This document shows, in pieces, positions 19,139 to 28,857 of a stretch of 64,000 nt of DNA. Location: the NCBI GenBank assembly GCA_903908165.1, contig CAIVQX010000078.1, forward strand, positions 1 through 64,000, in the 5' to 3' direction. The stretch's first letter is position 1. Each line of letters opens with the position of its first letter. Both the position numbers and the translations under genes were made by a program. This DNA comes from an uncultured Methylococcaceae bacterium. GTDB taxonomy: Bacteria > Pseudomonadota > Gammaproteobacteria > Methylococcales > Methylomonadaceae. The notes below the pieces were generated by a model that was not told where the DNA came from, did no database searches, and saw only the letters and a list, made by a program, of their open reading frames with translations.

Positions 19139-20701
19139 ATGTCCACAGATTCAAGAACCATACAACTGATGGACACTACTTTGCGTGATGGCGAGCAAAC
19201 ACAAGGTGTATCTTTTACCCCAACTGAAAAAGTTAATATTGCTAAGTTTTTATTAAATTCCTTACGAGTTGATCGGATTGAGGTTGCTTCTGCACGTGTT
19301 TCTCACGGCGAAAAGGAAGCGGTTACTAATATTAATGAATGGGCCAAACAAGAAGGTTTTGATGGCTGCGTTGAAGTTCTTGGATTTGTTGATCACACCA
19401 AAAGCGTTGATTGGATTCTGGAAACAGGTGGTAGTGTAATCAATTTACTTACTAAAGGTAGCGAAAAACATTGCCGGGAACAATTAGGAAAAACACTTCT
19501 TCAACATACTAAGGATATTATAGAGACAGTAAAGTATGCTTTAGAGAAAGGCCTTAGGGTTAATGTGTACTTAGAAGATTGGTCGAATGGTTATCAAAAT
19601 AGTCCAGACTATGTTTATGGATTAATGGATAATTTACGCCATATTGGCATTAATCATTTTATGTTGCCTGACACGCTTGGGGTCCTGTCGCCCGATGAGG
19701 TTTTCAATAATTTAAGTGATATGTGTTATCGCTATCCTGAGCTTGAATTCGATTTCCATCCGCATAATGATTATGGCTTGGCAACTGCTAATGTAATGGC
19801 TGCCGTTAGAGCTGGTGTCAATTCTATACATTGTACTGTTAATTGTTTGGGTGAGCGCGCAGGTAATGCTTCATTAGCCGAGGTTGCAGTTGTATTGCGC
19901 GATAAAATGAATATGCAACTATCTATTAATGAGGGTTATATCGTAAGAATTAGTAATATGGTTGAAAGCTTTTCTGGTAAGCGTGTTGCTGCTAATGCGC
20001 CAATTGTTGGCGCTGATGTTTTTACCCAAACGGCAGGTATTCATGCTGATGGGGACCAAAAAGGTGGGTTATACAAGACCAAATTGGGTCCTGAGCGTTT
20101 TTCTCGTATACGTAGCTATGCGCTGGGCAAGATGAGTGGTAAGGCTTCGTTGAAAAAAAATCTGGAGCTTTTGGAGCTTGATCTTTCGGAAGAGAATCAG
20201 AAAAAAGTGTTGGAGCGAATTGTTAATCTCGGGGACTCAAAACAGACTATCACTACAGATGATTTGCCTTTTATTATTGCTGATGTTTTGGAAAGTAAAA
20301 ACTATCAACATATCAAGTTATTAAATTGTTCTATTACGAGCGGGCTTGATTTAGAGTCGACGGCGAGTATAAGGGTTAATGTTAATAGCAATAAGCATAT
20401 TGCCTCAGGTTCTGGTAATGGTGGCTTTGATGCTTTTGTTGATGCTATTAATAAGGTGATGAGCTGTCATAATTATACGTTGCCAGGATTGGTTGATTAC
20501 GAGGTGAGGATTCCTAAGGGTGGTCATGCCAGTGCTTTAACCGAATGTGTTATTACTTGGGATTGTAGTGGTGAGTTACGTAAAACGCGAGCTGTACATT
20601 CTAATCAGGTATTTGCTGGGGTTTTAGCGGCGCTTAAAATTATTAATATGCAGTTACACGATCTCGATTTGAATTCACGAATAAATGAAATTAAATCGTA
20701 A
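19139..20701 (+). CDS. cimA: Citramalate synthase / 2-isopropylmalate synthase family protein, CimA-like
   Basis: MDTTLRDGEQTQGVSF, HxH in DFHPHNDYGLATAN, C-terminal LeuA regulatory-like domain; closely resembles the leptospiral-type CimA as I recall it. Confidence 0.75.
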   Translation: MSTDSRTIQLMDTTLRDGEQTQGVSFTPTEKVNIAKFLLNSLRVDRIEVASARVSHGEKEAVTNINEWAKQEGFDGCVEVLGFVDHTKSVDWILETGGSVINLLTKGSEKHCREQLGKTLLQHTKDIIETVKYALEKGLRVNVYLEDWSNGYQNSPDYVYGLMDNLRHIGINHFMLPDTLGVLSPDEVFNNLSDMCYRYPELEFDFHPHNDYGLATANVMAAVRAGVNSIHCTVNCLGERAGNASLAEVAVVLRDKMNMQLSINEGYIVRISNMVESFSGKRVAANAPIVGADVFTQTAGIHADGDQKGGLYKTKLGPERFSRIRSYALGKMSGKASLKKNLELLELDLSEENQKKVLERIVNLGDSKQTITTDDLPFIIADVLESKNYQHIKLLNCSITSGLDLESTASIRVNVNSNKHIASGSGNGGFDAFVDAINKVMSCHNYTLPGLVDYEVRIPKGGHASALTECVITWDCSGELRKTRAVHSNQVFAGVLAALKIINMQLHDLDLNSRINEIKS

Positions 20702-20804
20702 ATGTAAGTTTTTTGTTTTAGTAACTATGCCCATTCTGTTTTCTTCATCGGCTTTGTAGACCATACTACGAAATATAACTGCATTTAAATGAGAGATTTT
20801 GGTG

Positions 20805-21359
20805 ATGAGTAAGCAAAAGTTATCATTGCAAGAACAGCTTTTAAAGTCTGGTTTAGTGAGTTCTGCTCAAGCCAAAAGTGTCAAATCTGACAAGCGTAAA
20901 CAAGTTCAACAGCAACGTAATAATAATGTCATCGTAGTTGATGAAGCAAAAGAATTGGTTAAAAAGGCACAAGCAGAAAAGATTCTTAGGGATAGAGAGT
21001 TAAATCAATTAAGGGTTCAGCATGAAGAGCAAAAGCATTTGTTTGCACAAGTTAAACAAATAATTGAACTTAATAAATTACCAAAAGACTCCGATGGGTT
21101 GGCCTATCATTTCACAGATAATAATAAAATAAAAACGCTATATGTATCTGAAACAATGCGCGAACAAATTATTCGAGGTAAGTTGGCTATTGTAAGACTT
21201 GGTGACGGTTATGAAGTTGTTTTATCTAATGTAGCAGAAAAAATAAGTTTACGTCATATCGCGAGTGTTATTGTAGATAATGAACAGGCTGTTGCGGATG
21301 TAGTGAAAGAAGATGATCCTTATGCGAACTATCAAATTCCAGATGATATGATTTGGTAA
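20805..21359 (+). CDS. DUF2058 (YaiL-like) protein
   Basis: LSLQEQLLKSGLVSSAQAKSVKSDKRKQ...YHFTDNNKIKTLYVS. Confidence 0.75.
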   Translation: MSKQKLSLQEQLLKSGLVSSAQAKSVKSDKRKQVQQQRNNNVIVVDEAKELVKKAQAEKILRDRELNQLRVQHEEQKHLFAQVKQIIELNKLPKDSDGLAYHFTDNNKIKTLYVSETMREQIIRGKLAIVRLGDGYEVVLSNVAEKISLRHIASVIVDNEQAVADVVKEDDPYANYQIPDDMIW

Positions 21360-21371
21360 CAAGTTTAAGTG

Positions 21372-21411
21372 AAAAAGGGAGCAGGATCTTATTAATCCAG
21401 CTCCCTTTTTT
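21372..21411. terminator. Bidirectional intrinsic terminator between convergent genes
   Basis: AAAAAGGGAGC-a-GGAT-cttatta-ATCC-a-GCTCCCTTTTTT. Confidence 0.8.
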
Positions 21412-21415
21412 GAAG

Positions 21416-22024
21416 TTATTTTTTTGTGCTTTCTTGTTTAATGAGTTGATTCATCACTTCAATCATCTTTTCATGAGATCCAGCTAATGTACCATTAGTT
21501 TTGTATTTGCCATTGATAATGATGGCAGGAACACCTGTTATGCCATAGCGAGCGGCCATTAGAGGGGCTTGACGCATTTTTGAATCAACCACAAAAGAAT
21601 TATAGGCTTCTTTGAATTGCGTTTCATTCACTCCATGAGCAATAAAAAACTTGGATAAGGCCTCTTCGGTATCCAAGCTTTCTTTCTTATTTTGTATTGC
21701 ATCAAATAGATCTGCATGTACTTTATCAACAATACCTAATGCTTCGGCTGTGTAATAGGCTTTAGCATGTTTGCTCCAAAGTTCATTAAATGCAGCAGGT
21801 TGGCGGATAAATTCAACATTTTTAGGTAGATTCTTTGACCAATTGTCGAGTAACGGCTCAAAACTATAACAATGTGGGCAGCCGTACCAAAAAAACTCAA
21901 TAACTTCAATTTTATCAGGATGTTGAGTGGGTTGAGCGGGTGATATTATTTCATAACCTTTTGGGTCTGCTCGTAAAAAAGAAGAAAATAATAACAGTGT
22001 AATTGGTAAAATCTTTTTAAGCAT
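21416..22024 (-). CDS. dsbA: Thiol:disulfide interchange protein DsbA
   Basis: FFWYGCPHCYSFEP active site, cis-Pro GVPAIIING, signal peptide. Confidence 0.95.
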   Translation of the reverse strand: MLKKILPITLLLFSSFLRADPKGYEIISPAQPTQHPDKIEVIEFFWYGCPHCYSFEPLLDNWSKNLPKNVEFIRQPAAFNELWSKHAKAYYTAEALGIVDKVHADLFDAIQNKKESLDTEEALSKFFIAHGVNETQFKEAYNSFVVDSKMRQAPLMAARYGITGVPAIIINGKYKTNGTLAGSHEKMIEVMNQLIKQESTKK

Positions 22025-22095
22025 GGTTTAGTCCTTAATTAAGCATGTATTAGGAATAAAAAATAATAGGAAAGCCAGATACTGTAAATGAAGTC

Positions 22096-22764
22096 TTATT
22101 TCATCATTGAAATTCGATAAGACAATGCTTTTATTTCTTCATCAGTCATTTTTTTAGCAATCATATACATCATGTTTTCTGGATTATTAGTGCGAGCCCC
22201 AGATTTAAAATCAGTGAGAGTTTGTATCAAATAATCGGCGTGTTGAGATTTTAAGGCCGGAAATCCTGCTGGTTTGTTCCCTTCACCAAAAGGACCATGG
22301 CAAGCAATACAGGCGGATACTTCTCTGGTTAAATCACCGTTACGATATAAATCGGCCCCTTGAGCAATAATAGTTTGAATATCGTCTTTACTGTTTGATT
22401 TTTTATCTTCATCCTCATCGTCCTGATCTAGAATTGGCAATTCATTTGATGATATTTTTTGCTCAGCATAGTAATTTGCGATATCAGTTATATCTTCATC
22501 ACTTAGGCCCGAAGCGATAGCTGACATCATGGGGTTTTTTCGGGCGCCGCTTTTAAATGCATGTAATTGTTTTATCAGGTAGGAAGAATGTTGCTCTGCA
22601 AGCTTTGGAAATGTTGATATTACGCTGTTACCATTTTCACCGTGACAACTGATACATGCCTCCGATTTTTCTTTTCCTGCGTTAATAGAGTCTTCTGCAT
22701 GTAAAATAGCTGTAGTGCTGGTAAAAGCCAGGGCTATTGAAAGTGCCAACAGTTTTTTTGTCAT
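22096..22764 (-). CDS. Dihaem cytochrome c4
   Basis: Two CxxCH motifs (CISCH, CIACH) in duplicated domains, signal peptide; Met at 22764 preferred. Confidence 0.92.
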   Translation of the reverse strand: MTKKLLALSIALAFTSTTAILHAEDSINAGKEKSEACISCHGENGNSVISTFPKLAEQHSSYLIKQLHAFKSGARKNPMMSAIASGLSDEDITDIANYYAEQKISSNELPILDQDDEDEDKKSNSKDDIQTIIAQGADLYRNGDLTREVSACIACHGPFGEGNKPAGFPALKSQHADYLIQTLTDFKSGARTNNPENMMYMIAKKMTDEEIKALSYRISMMK

Positions 22765-22879
22765 TGAATTCCCCTTTGGAATAAATTTAGTCATGTTACG
22801 AAAGCCTTTTAATGTATCAGTGACGGCTATTTTCTGTAGCCAGATTCTACCCTAATTAGTAAGCTTAAGCGAGGCAACG

Positions 22880-23503
22880 ATGAACCCAGTTTATCATCAA
22901 GCAAAATTTATAAACAGTTCTCCTGATCTAAAACATACGCCTGAAGATCAGGGAAGAGAAGTAGCATTCGCGGGACGTTCAAATGCAGGAAAATCAAGCG
23001 CAATTAATACGTTAACGCGACAAAATGGATTAGCCAGAATCAGTAAAACTCCTGGTAGAACGCAGATGCTTAATTTCTTTGAAATAAATGATCAACAAAG
23101 ATTTGTAGATTTACCTGGCTATGGTTATGCCAAGGTGCCGGTCGCGGTGAAAAAAAAATGGCATGAATTAATGGAAAAGTATTTAACCAGACGTAAATCA
23201 TTGTGTGCAATTATATTGGTTATGGATGTCCGTCATCCGTTAACTGAGTTTGATTTGCAGATGGTTGAATGGTGTCAGCATACCGGATTAGCATTACATA
23301 TATTGTTAACTAAAGCCGATAAATTGACTTATGGGGCAGCGAAAAACACTTTATTGCAAGTTCAAAAAGAGCTTAATAATAGTAATTTTCCGTTGACGAT
23401 ACAGTTGTTTTCAGCACTAAAAAAGACAGGTGTTGATGAAGTGCATCAAGCGCTAGATAATCTTTTTGGCCAAGTTGTAACGATAGACTCAGAGTTGGAA
23501 TAA
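22880..23503 (+). CDS. engB: Ribosome biogenesis GTPase EngB/YihA
   Basis: GRSNAGKSSAINTLTRQ, TPGRTQMLNFFE, VDLPGYGYAKV, TKADKL. Confidence 0.97.
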   Translation: MNPVYHQAKFINSSPDLKHTPEDQGREVAFAGRSNAGKSSAINTLTRQNGLARISKTPGRTQMLNFFEINDQQRFVDLPGYGYAKVPVAVKKKWHELMEKYLTRRKSLCAIILVMDVRHPLTEFDLQMVEWCQHTGLALHILLTKADKLTYGAAKNTLLQVQKELNNSNFPLTIQLFSALKKTGVDEVHQALDNLFGQVVTIDSELE

Positions 23504-23628
23504 AATATAAAAGAAAGCAAATTCAGAGACTAGATAATTATTTAAATATGCAAGGGACGTTATTAATTGATAAAGAAAAGGTATACATTTAAAGAGGAAG
23601 TATATATAAGATTATATTTATAGGTAGT

Positions 23629-26343
23629 TTAGTGTGCTTCGTCCCAATTATTGCCTGTACCAATATCAACAATTAGGGGGACGTTAAGATTAGCTGCAGT
23701 GCACATAATATCTCTAATGATAACGGTATATTGATCGACTTTATTTTCTGCAACTTCAAATACTAGTTCATCATGAACTTGCATAATCATTTTTGCATCT
23801 GGTTCATCTGTTAATAACCAATGGTCAACATTAATCATTGCCCGTTTAATAATATCTGCTGCAGTCCCTTGCATGGGTGCATTAATTGCTGTTCGTTCGG
23901 CATATTGGCGACGAGCTGCATTACGTGACTTTATTTCCGGTAAATATAAACGACGACCAAATAGAGTTTCAATATAACCTTGTTCACGAGCTTGATTTCT
24001 AATGTTGTCCATATAGTTTTTAACACCCGGATAGCGTGTAAAATATAAGTCTATATATGATTGAGCCTGACTTCGTGATAGGCCTAGTTGCTGTGCTAGA
24101 CCAAATGAAGACATACCGTAAATCAGTCCAAAATTAATAGCTTTTGCAGACCGACGCAAATCAGTAGTTACCTTATCTAGCTCAACCCCAAATACTTCTG
24201 CTGCTGTGGCTTTGTGGATATCTTCACCACCACTAAAGGCTTTAAGTAAGCCTGCATCAGCCGATAAATGCGCCATTATCCGTAATTCAATTTGTGAATA
24301 ATCAGCAGCTACTATCTTATAGTTTTGTGGGGCAATAAAGGCTTGTCTTATTTTACGACCTTCTTCACTGCGAATAGGTATGTTTTGTAAGTTGGGATTG
24401 GAAGAAGATAATCTGCCGGTAGCAGTAACTGCTTGATGATAAGAGGTATGTATGCGTCCTGTTATAGTATCAACTTGTTGTGGAAGTTTATCGGTATAAG
24501 TCGATTTTAATTTACTTAGGCTACGGTAATCAAGAATGAGTTTGGGTAAAGGATAATCAACAGCGAGTTCCTGAAGTACTGATTCTTCTGTTGATGGCTG
24601 ACCCTTGGGTGTTTTTTTTAGAACAGGTAGTTTTAATTGATCATAGAGAATATCTTGAATTTGTTTGGGAGAGCTTAGATTAAAAGTATGTCCAGCAAGA
24701 TCATGAGCTTGCAGTTCAAGGGCAATGATATGATTGGCCAGTTCCAAGCTTTGTAAGGATAGCATGTCTGTATCAATAAGCACGCCATTGTGTTCAATGC
24801 GAGTAAGCACACCGATGAGTGGTATTTCTATTTCGGTATATAGTTTAAGTAAGGTTGGGTGCTGGTGAAGTTTAGCCATTATTGTTTGATGCAGTTGTAA
24901 GGTGATATCTGCATCTTCAGCGGCATAGGATGCCGCTTGTTCAATGGGAACTTCCTGAAATGGAATTTGTTTGACGCCTTTACCGGTGACATCTTCATAA
25001 TGAATGGTTGTGATGCCCAGATATTCTTTAGCTAGATCATCCATATTATGTTTGGTAGCTGTACTGTTTAATACATAAGATTCCAGCATGGTATCGTGGG
25101 CCACACCTCTTAGTGTAATGCCATGATTGGAGAGCACATGAGCATCATATTTGAGGTTCTGTCCTAGTTTGGGTTTTTGTGAGTTTTCCAGTAACGGGCG
25201 CAGTTTTTCTAAAGTTTCTAAGCGATCAAGTTGATCGGGTACGCCATTATATTGATGGGCTAAAGGGATATAAGCAGCTTTGCCAGGAGTAACTGAAAAA
25301 GAAACGCCTACAATTTGTGCTTTATTGTAATCAAGGCTAGTGGTTTCTGTGTCGAAAGCAAATACATCATTAGTTTCAAGTAGTTCAATCCATTGATTAA
25401 GTTGTTGATGTGTGAGTATAGTGTCATAGGTGGAGTTAATAATCGCTGGTTTATCTTCGATTATTACTACTTCATTGTCTAAGTGGTTATCTAATGTTTT
25501 AAACCATGAGAGAAAGCCGAGCGTGGCCAAAAGGGTTTTCAATTCGTCAATATTTATGGGAGATCGTCTTAGATCTTTCATTTCATAAGGTAAATTAAGA
25601 TCACATTTGATTGTGGTCAGTTGTTTGGCTAATGGAAGTTGATGCAGTCCGTCACGGAGACTTTCACCAATTTTACCCGTGATTTTATCGGCATTAGCTA
25701 CCAGATTTTCCAAGGTTTGATATTGTTCTAACCATTTCGCAGCAGTTTTAGGACCTACTTTAGCTATACCAGGAATATTGTCGCTGCTATCACCCATTAA
25801 TGCCAGATAATCGACTATCTGATTTGGTTTTACACCAAATTTATCGACGACACCTTGAATATCCAAGCGTGTATTGGACATAGTGTTTTCTAGAATTATA
25901 TTATCTGTGACCAATTGGGCCATATCTTTATCGCCGGTGGAAATAATCACTTTGAAGCCTTGTTTTTCTGCAAGTTGCGCCAGAGCACCCAAGACATCAT
26001 CAGCTTCTACACCAGACTGCATAATTAAAGGTAAGCCCATGGCGCGAATTAATTCATGCAGGGGTTTTATTTGAATGCGAAGGTCATCAGGCATTGGGGG
26101 TCTGTGAGCCTTGTATTGATCATACAGATCATTGCGAAAGGTTTTTCCGGGGGAATCAAAAACAACGGTGATGTACTCACTATGATAGTCCGTAATTAAT
26201 TTTCGCAACATGTTGGATACGCCATATATTGCATTGGTGGGTTCACCCTGAGGATTCGTTAGAGGGGGAATGGCATGATATGCACGAAACAAAAAGGATG
26301 AACCGTCGACTAGAATTAGACTTTTTTTTGTTGGTTCTGACAT
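23629..26343 (-). CDS. polA: DNA polymerase I
   Basis: 5'-3' exonuclease, 3'-5' exonuclease (FAFDTETTSLD) and family A polymerase motifs (DYSQIELRIMAHLS, RRSAKAINFGLIYGMS, QVHDELVFEV). Confidence 0.98.
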   Translation of the reverse strand: MSEPTKKSLILVDGSSFLFRAYHAIPPLTNPQGEPTNAIYGVSNMLRKLITDYHSEYITVVFDSPGKTFRNDLYDQYKAHRPPMPDDLRIQIKPLHELIRAMGLPLIMQSGVEADDVLGALAQLAEKQGFKVIISTGDKDMAQLVTDNIILENTMSNTRLDIQGVVDKFGVKPNQIVDYLALMGDSSDNIPGIAKVGPKTAAKWLEQYQTLENLVANADKITGKIGESLRDGLHQLPLAKQLTTIKCDLNLPYEMKDLRRSPINIDELKTLLATLGFLSWFKTLDNHLDNEVVIIEDKPAIINSTYDTILTHQQLNQWIELLETNDVFAFDTETTSLDYNKAQIVGVSFSVTPGKAAYIPLAHQYNGVPDQLDRLETLEKLRPLLENSQKPKLGQNLKYDAHVLSNHGITLRGVAHDTMLESYVLNSTATKHNMDDLAKEYLGITTIHYEDVTGKGVKQIPFQEVPIEQAASYAAEDADITLQLHQTIMAKLHQHPTLLKLYTEIEIPLIGVLTRIEHNGVLIDTDMLSLQSLELANHIIALELQAHDLAGHTFNLSSPKQIQDILYDQLKLPVLKKTPKGQPSTEESVLQELAVDYPLPKLILDYRSLSKLKSTYTDKLPQQVDTITGRIHTSYHQAVTATGRLSSSNPNLQNIPIRSEEGRKIRQAFIAPQNYKIVAADYSQIELRIMAHLSADAGLLKAFSGGEDIHKATAAEVFGVELDKVTTDLRRSAKAINFGLIYGMSSFGLAQQLGLSRSQAQSYIDLYFTRYPGVKNYMDNIRNQAREQGYIETLFGRRLYLPEIKSRNAARRQYAERTAINAPMQGTAADIIKRAMINVDHWLLTDEPDAKMIMQVHDELVFEVAENKVDQYTVIIRDIMCTAANLNVPLIVDIGTGNNWDEAH

Positions 26344-26469
26344 AGGAAGGGTCGCTGCAAGTTGAAGGCCGAATGGCATATATTATCGTGTCCAGTGGAT
26401 TTGTCGTAGGTTTAATAACGGTTTCAAGTTTAGTTAAACGGATTTGTTGGTGTTACCTCTTAATTTAGA

Positions 26470-28581
26470 TTAAGTTTTACGGATTACGTCTATTATGTTG
26501 GGTGCGCAACTGATTTTAGTCAGAATTTGGCTTAATTGAACGGTATTTTCTACTTGAATAGTTAGATGTAAGGTGGCAGAAAAATCAGGATCTGTATTTA
26601 GTGTAGCGTTTAATATATGAATTTTTGATTGGGCTAAAATTTGTGACACGTTAGTTAATAAATTCTGCGTATTAAATGCATGGATAACAATTGGAACAGC
26701 ATGGCTAGCTTTTTTATCTCCCCAAGCGACCGAAATAAGCTGAGGCTGTTTTTCAATGCTTAAATGCGTTATGTTTTTGCAATTCTTGTGGTGCACAGTA
26801 ATGCCTTTATGATGCGAAATATAACCAATAATGTCGTCGCCCACTACCGGAGAACAGCAATGGGCAAACGTTGTTTGTACATTATCAATGCCGGCAACTG
26901 TAACGACCGATTTCGCAGGAGAAGCATTTGGCTGGACGTTAGTCTTAACAACTTCTAATTCGGGTATTTTTAAATACCCAGCAAGTTGTCGACTATTGAT
27001 GTCACTGCGTCCGATGGCTTCAAATAAAACATCACTGTTAGGTTGTTTAAAATAGTGAAGCATATCGACAAAATTAAGAGTTTTTAGCCCCAATCGTTTA
27101 CTTTCCTTATCGAGAATGGCTTTACCGCGCGCTATATTTTCTGTTTGCTGTTGATTTCTGAACCAATTTTTTACTCTGCTGATAGCTCGTGATGATTTTA
27201 AATACCCTAAATTAGGATTGATCCAGTTATGATTGGGTGCTGCTTCTTTTGTTGTTAAAATTTCAATTTGCTCTCCAGATTTGAGAGCGTAAGTGAGAGG
27301 CACTATTTTGCCGTTGATTTTTGCCCCACGGCAACGATGGCCAATTTGGGTATGAACAGCATAAGCAAAATCTAGGGGTGTTGAGCCTTTTACCAGATCT
27401 ATTAATTTACCTGCAGGTGTTAAAACATAGACTCTGTCGTTAAATAGCTCACTACGAAAGTCATCAGTTAACTTTTCATCCCCCTGCTTTTCTTCCAGCA
27501 ATTTGCGTAAAGTGGTTACGCTTTTTTCCATCGCTAGTGAGTGTTTGCCGCCTTCTTTATAAGACCAGTGCGCTGCAATTCCAAGTTCTGCATAATCATG
27601 CATATCTTGAGTACGAATTTGTACCTCAATACGATTACCTTGCGAATCTAAAATAACGGTATGCAGTGATTGGTAACCGTTTTCTTTGGGGTTGGCGATA
27701 TAATCATCAAACTCTTTGGGGATGTATTGCCATAAGCTATGAACAATACCTAATACTGTGTAACAATTTGTCAAGTTATCAACAATTACCCGCACGGCTA
27801 ATAGGTCATATAACTGTTCAATATTTAGTTGTTTGCGATGCATTTTTTTCCAAATGCTATATATATGCTTGGGACGACCATAACACTTACTAGATATTTT
27901 TTCTCCATCAAGATGGTTTTGTAAAAGCGCAATAAATCCATTGATACAGCTTTCTCGTTGTAACCTATTATTGGCAAGGGACTTGGCAATTTGACGATAA
28001 GTTTGCGGCTCCAAATAGCGAAATGCTAGATCTTCTAATTCCCATTTAAATTGATGAATACCTAAGCGATTAGCAATAGGAGCATAGATATCGAGAGTTT
28101 CTTGGGATATGAACTTTCTAATTTCATAAGATTCTTTCGGTAAATCTCGAAGTCGTTGGATTCGGTAAGCCAGTTTTATTAATACGGCCCGAACATCTTG
28201 GGTCATGGATAGAAGCATGCGCCTTAAGGTTTCAACCTCATTGGGTTTTGTAGTCATTTGCGGCGAATAAACAGTTAGTTTATTCAACCAGTTAACATCC
28301 TTTACGAGGGTAGCAATAGTGTCGCCAAATAACGCTTTAATGTTGGGCGGTGGGTATAATTGTGGTAGTCGAGGATCGCTTAATATAGCAGCCAGTATGG
28401 TTATAAAGTCAACATCGTATTCTCTTAAAATGGCCGCCACATCAATGCCTTTGGGATGATCAAAATCTAAATCTTCAGGAATTTTTTCAATAATTTCAAG
28501 TGCACGCTCGATTTCAATTTTTTCATTAGCTGAAAAGTAGTCGCTAAAAGCTTGTTTATTGTGATCAGTTCTTTTTTGCAT
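26470..28581 (-). CDS. relA: RelA-type (p)ppGpp synthetase with degenerate HD domain
   Basis: Synthetase, TGS and ACT domains; canonical HD catalytic motif replaced (AAILSDPRL). Confidence 0.92.
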   Translation of the reverse strand: MQKRTDHNKQAFSDYFSANEKIEIERALEIIEKIPEDLDFDHPKGIDVAAILREYDVDFITILAAILSDPRLPQLYPPPNIKALFGDTIATLVKDVNWLNKLTVYSPQMTTKPNEVETLRRMLLSMTQDVRAVLIKLAYRIQRLRDLPKESYEIRKFISQETLDIYAPIANRLGIHQFKWELEDLAFRYLEPQTYRQIAKSLANNRLQRESCINGFIALLQNHLDGEKISSKCYGRPKHIYSIWKKMHRKQLNIEQLYDLLAVRVIVDNLTNCYTVLGIVHSLWQYIPKEFDDYIANPKENGYQSLHTVILDSQGNRIEVQIRTQDMHDYAELGIAAHWSYKEGGKHSLAMEKSVTTLRKLLEEKQGDEKLTDDFRSELFNDRVYVLTPAGKLIDLVKGSTPLDFAYAVHTQIGHRCRGAKINGKIVPLTYALKSGEQIEILTTKEAAPNHNWINPNLGYLKSSRAISRVKNWFRNQQQTENIARGKAILDKESKRLGLKTLNFVDMLHYFKQPNSDVLFEAIGRSDINSRQLAGYLKIPELEVVKTNVQPNASPAKSVVTVAGIDNVQTTFAHCCSPVVGDDIIGYISHHKGITVHHKNCKNITHLSIEKQPQLISVAWGDKKASHAVPIVIHAFNTQNLLTNVSQILAQSKIHILNATLNTDPDFSATLHLTIQVENTVQLSQILTKISCAPNIIDVIRKT

Positions 28582-28857
28582 GAGATTTTAGAATAACAAT
28601 TACTGGAACTTTAGAGTGACTGGTTGCATGGTAGAAGTTTTTTACCTTTTTACCTTTTTAGCTATTTCTATTGTATGCCTATCCAGCATCAATCTTCATT
28701 GATTTTTAAAAGCTTCAACAGATCTTTAATCGAATGGCATTTAGAGGTTAATCATTACTCTATACTTAGAGTATTTGATGAAATAACTACAGTTAAGCTT
28801 TAGTGATGCATTAACAAATTGGTAGAAAATAGTTACGATAATTTCTGGGAAATCAAT

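Noticed and set aside
28636-28665. Short tandem TTTTTACC-like repeat upstream of relA
   Set aside because: Only about two to three units; simple sequence
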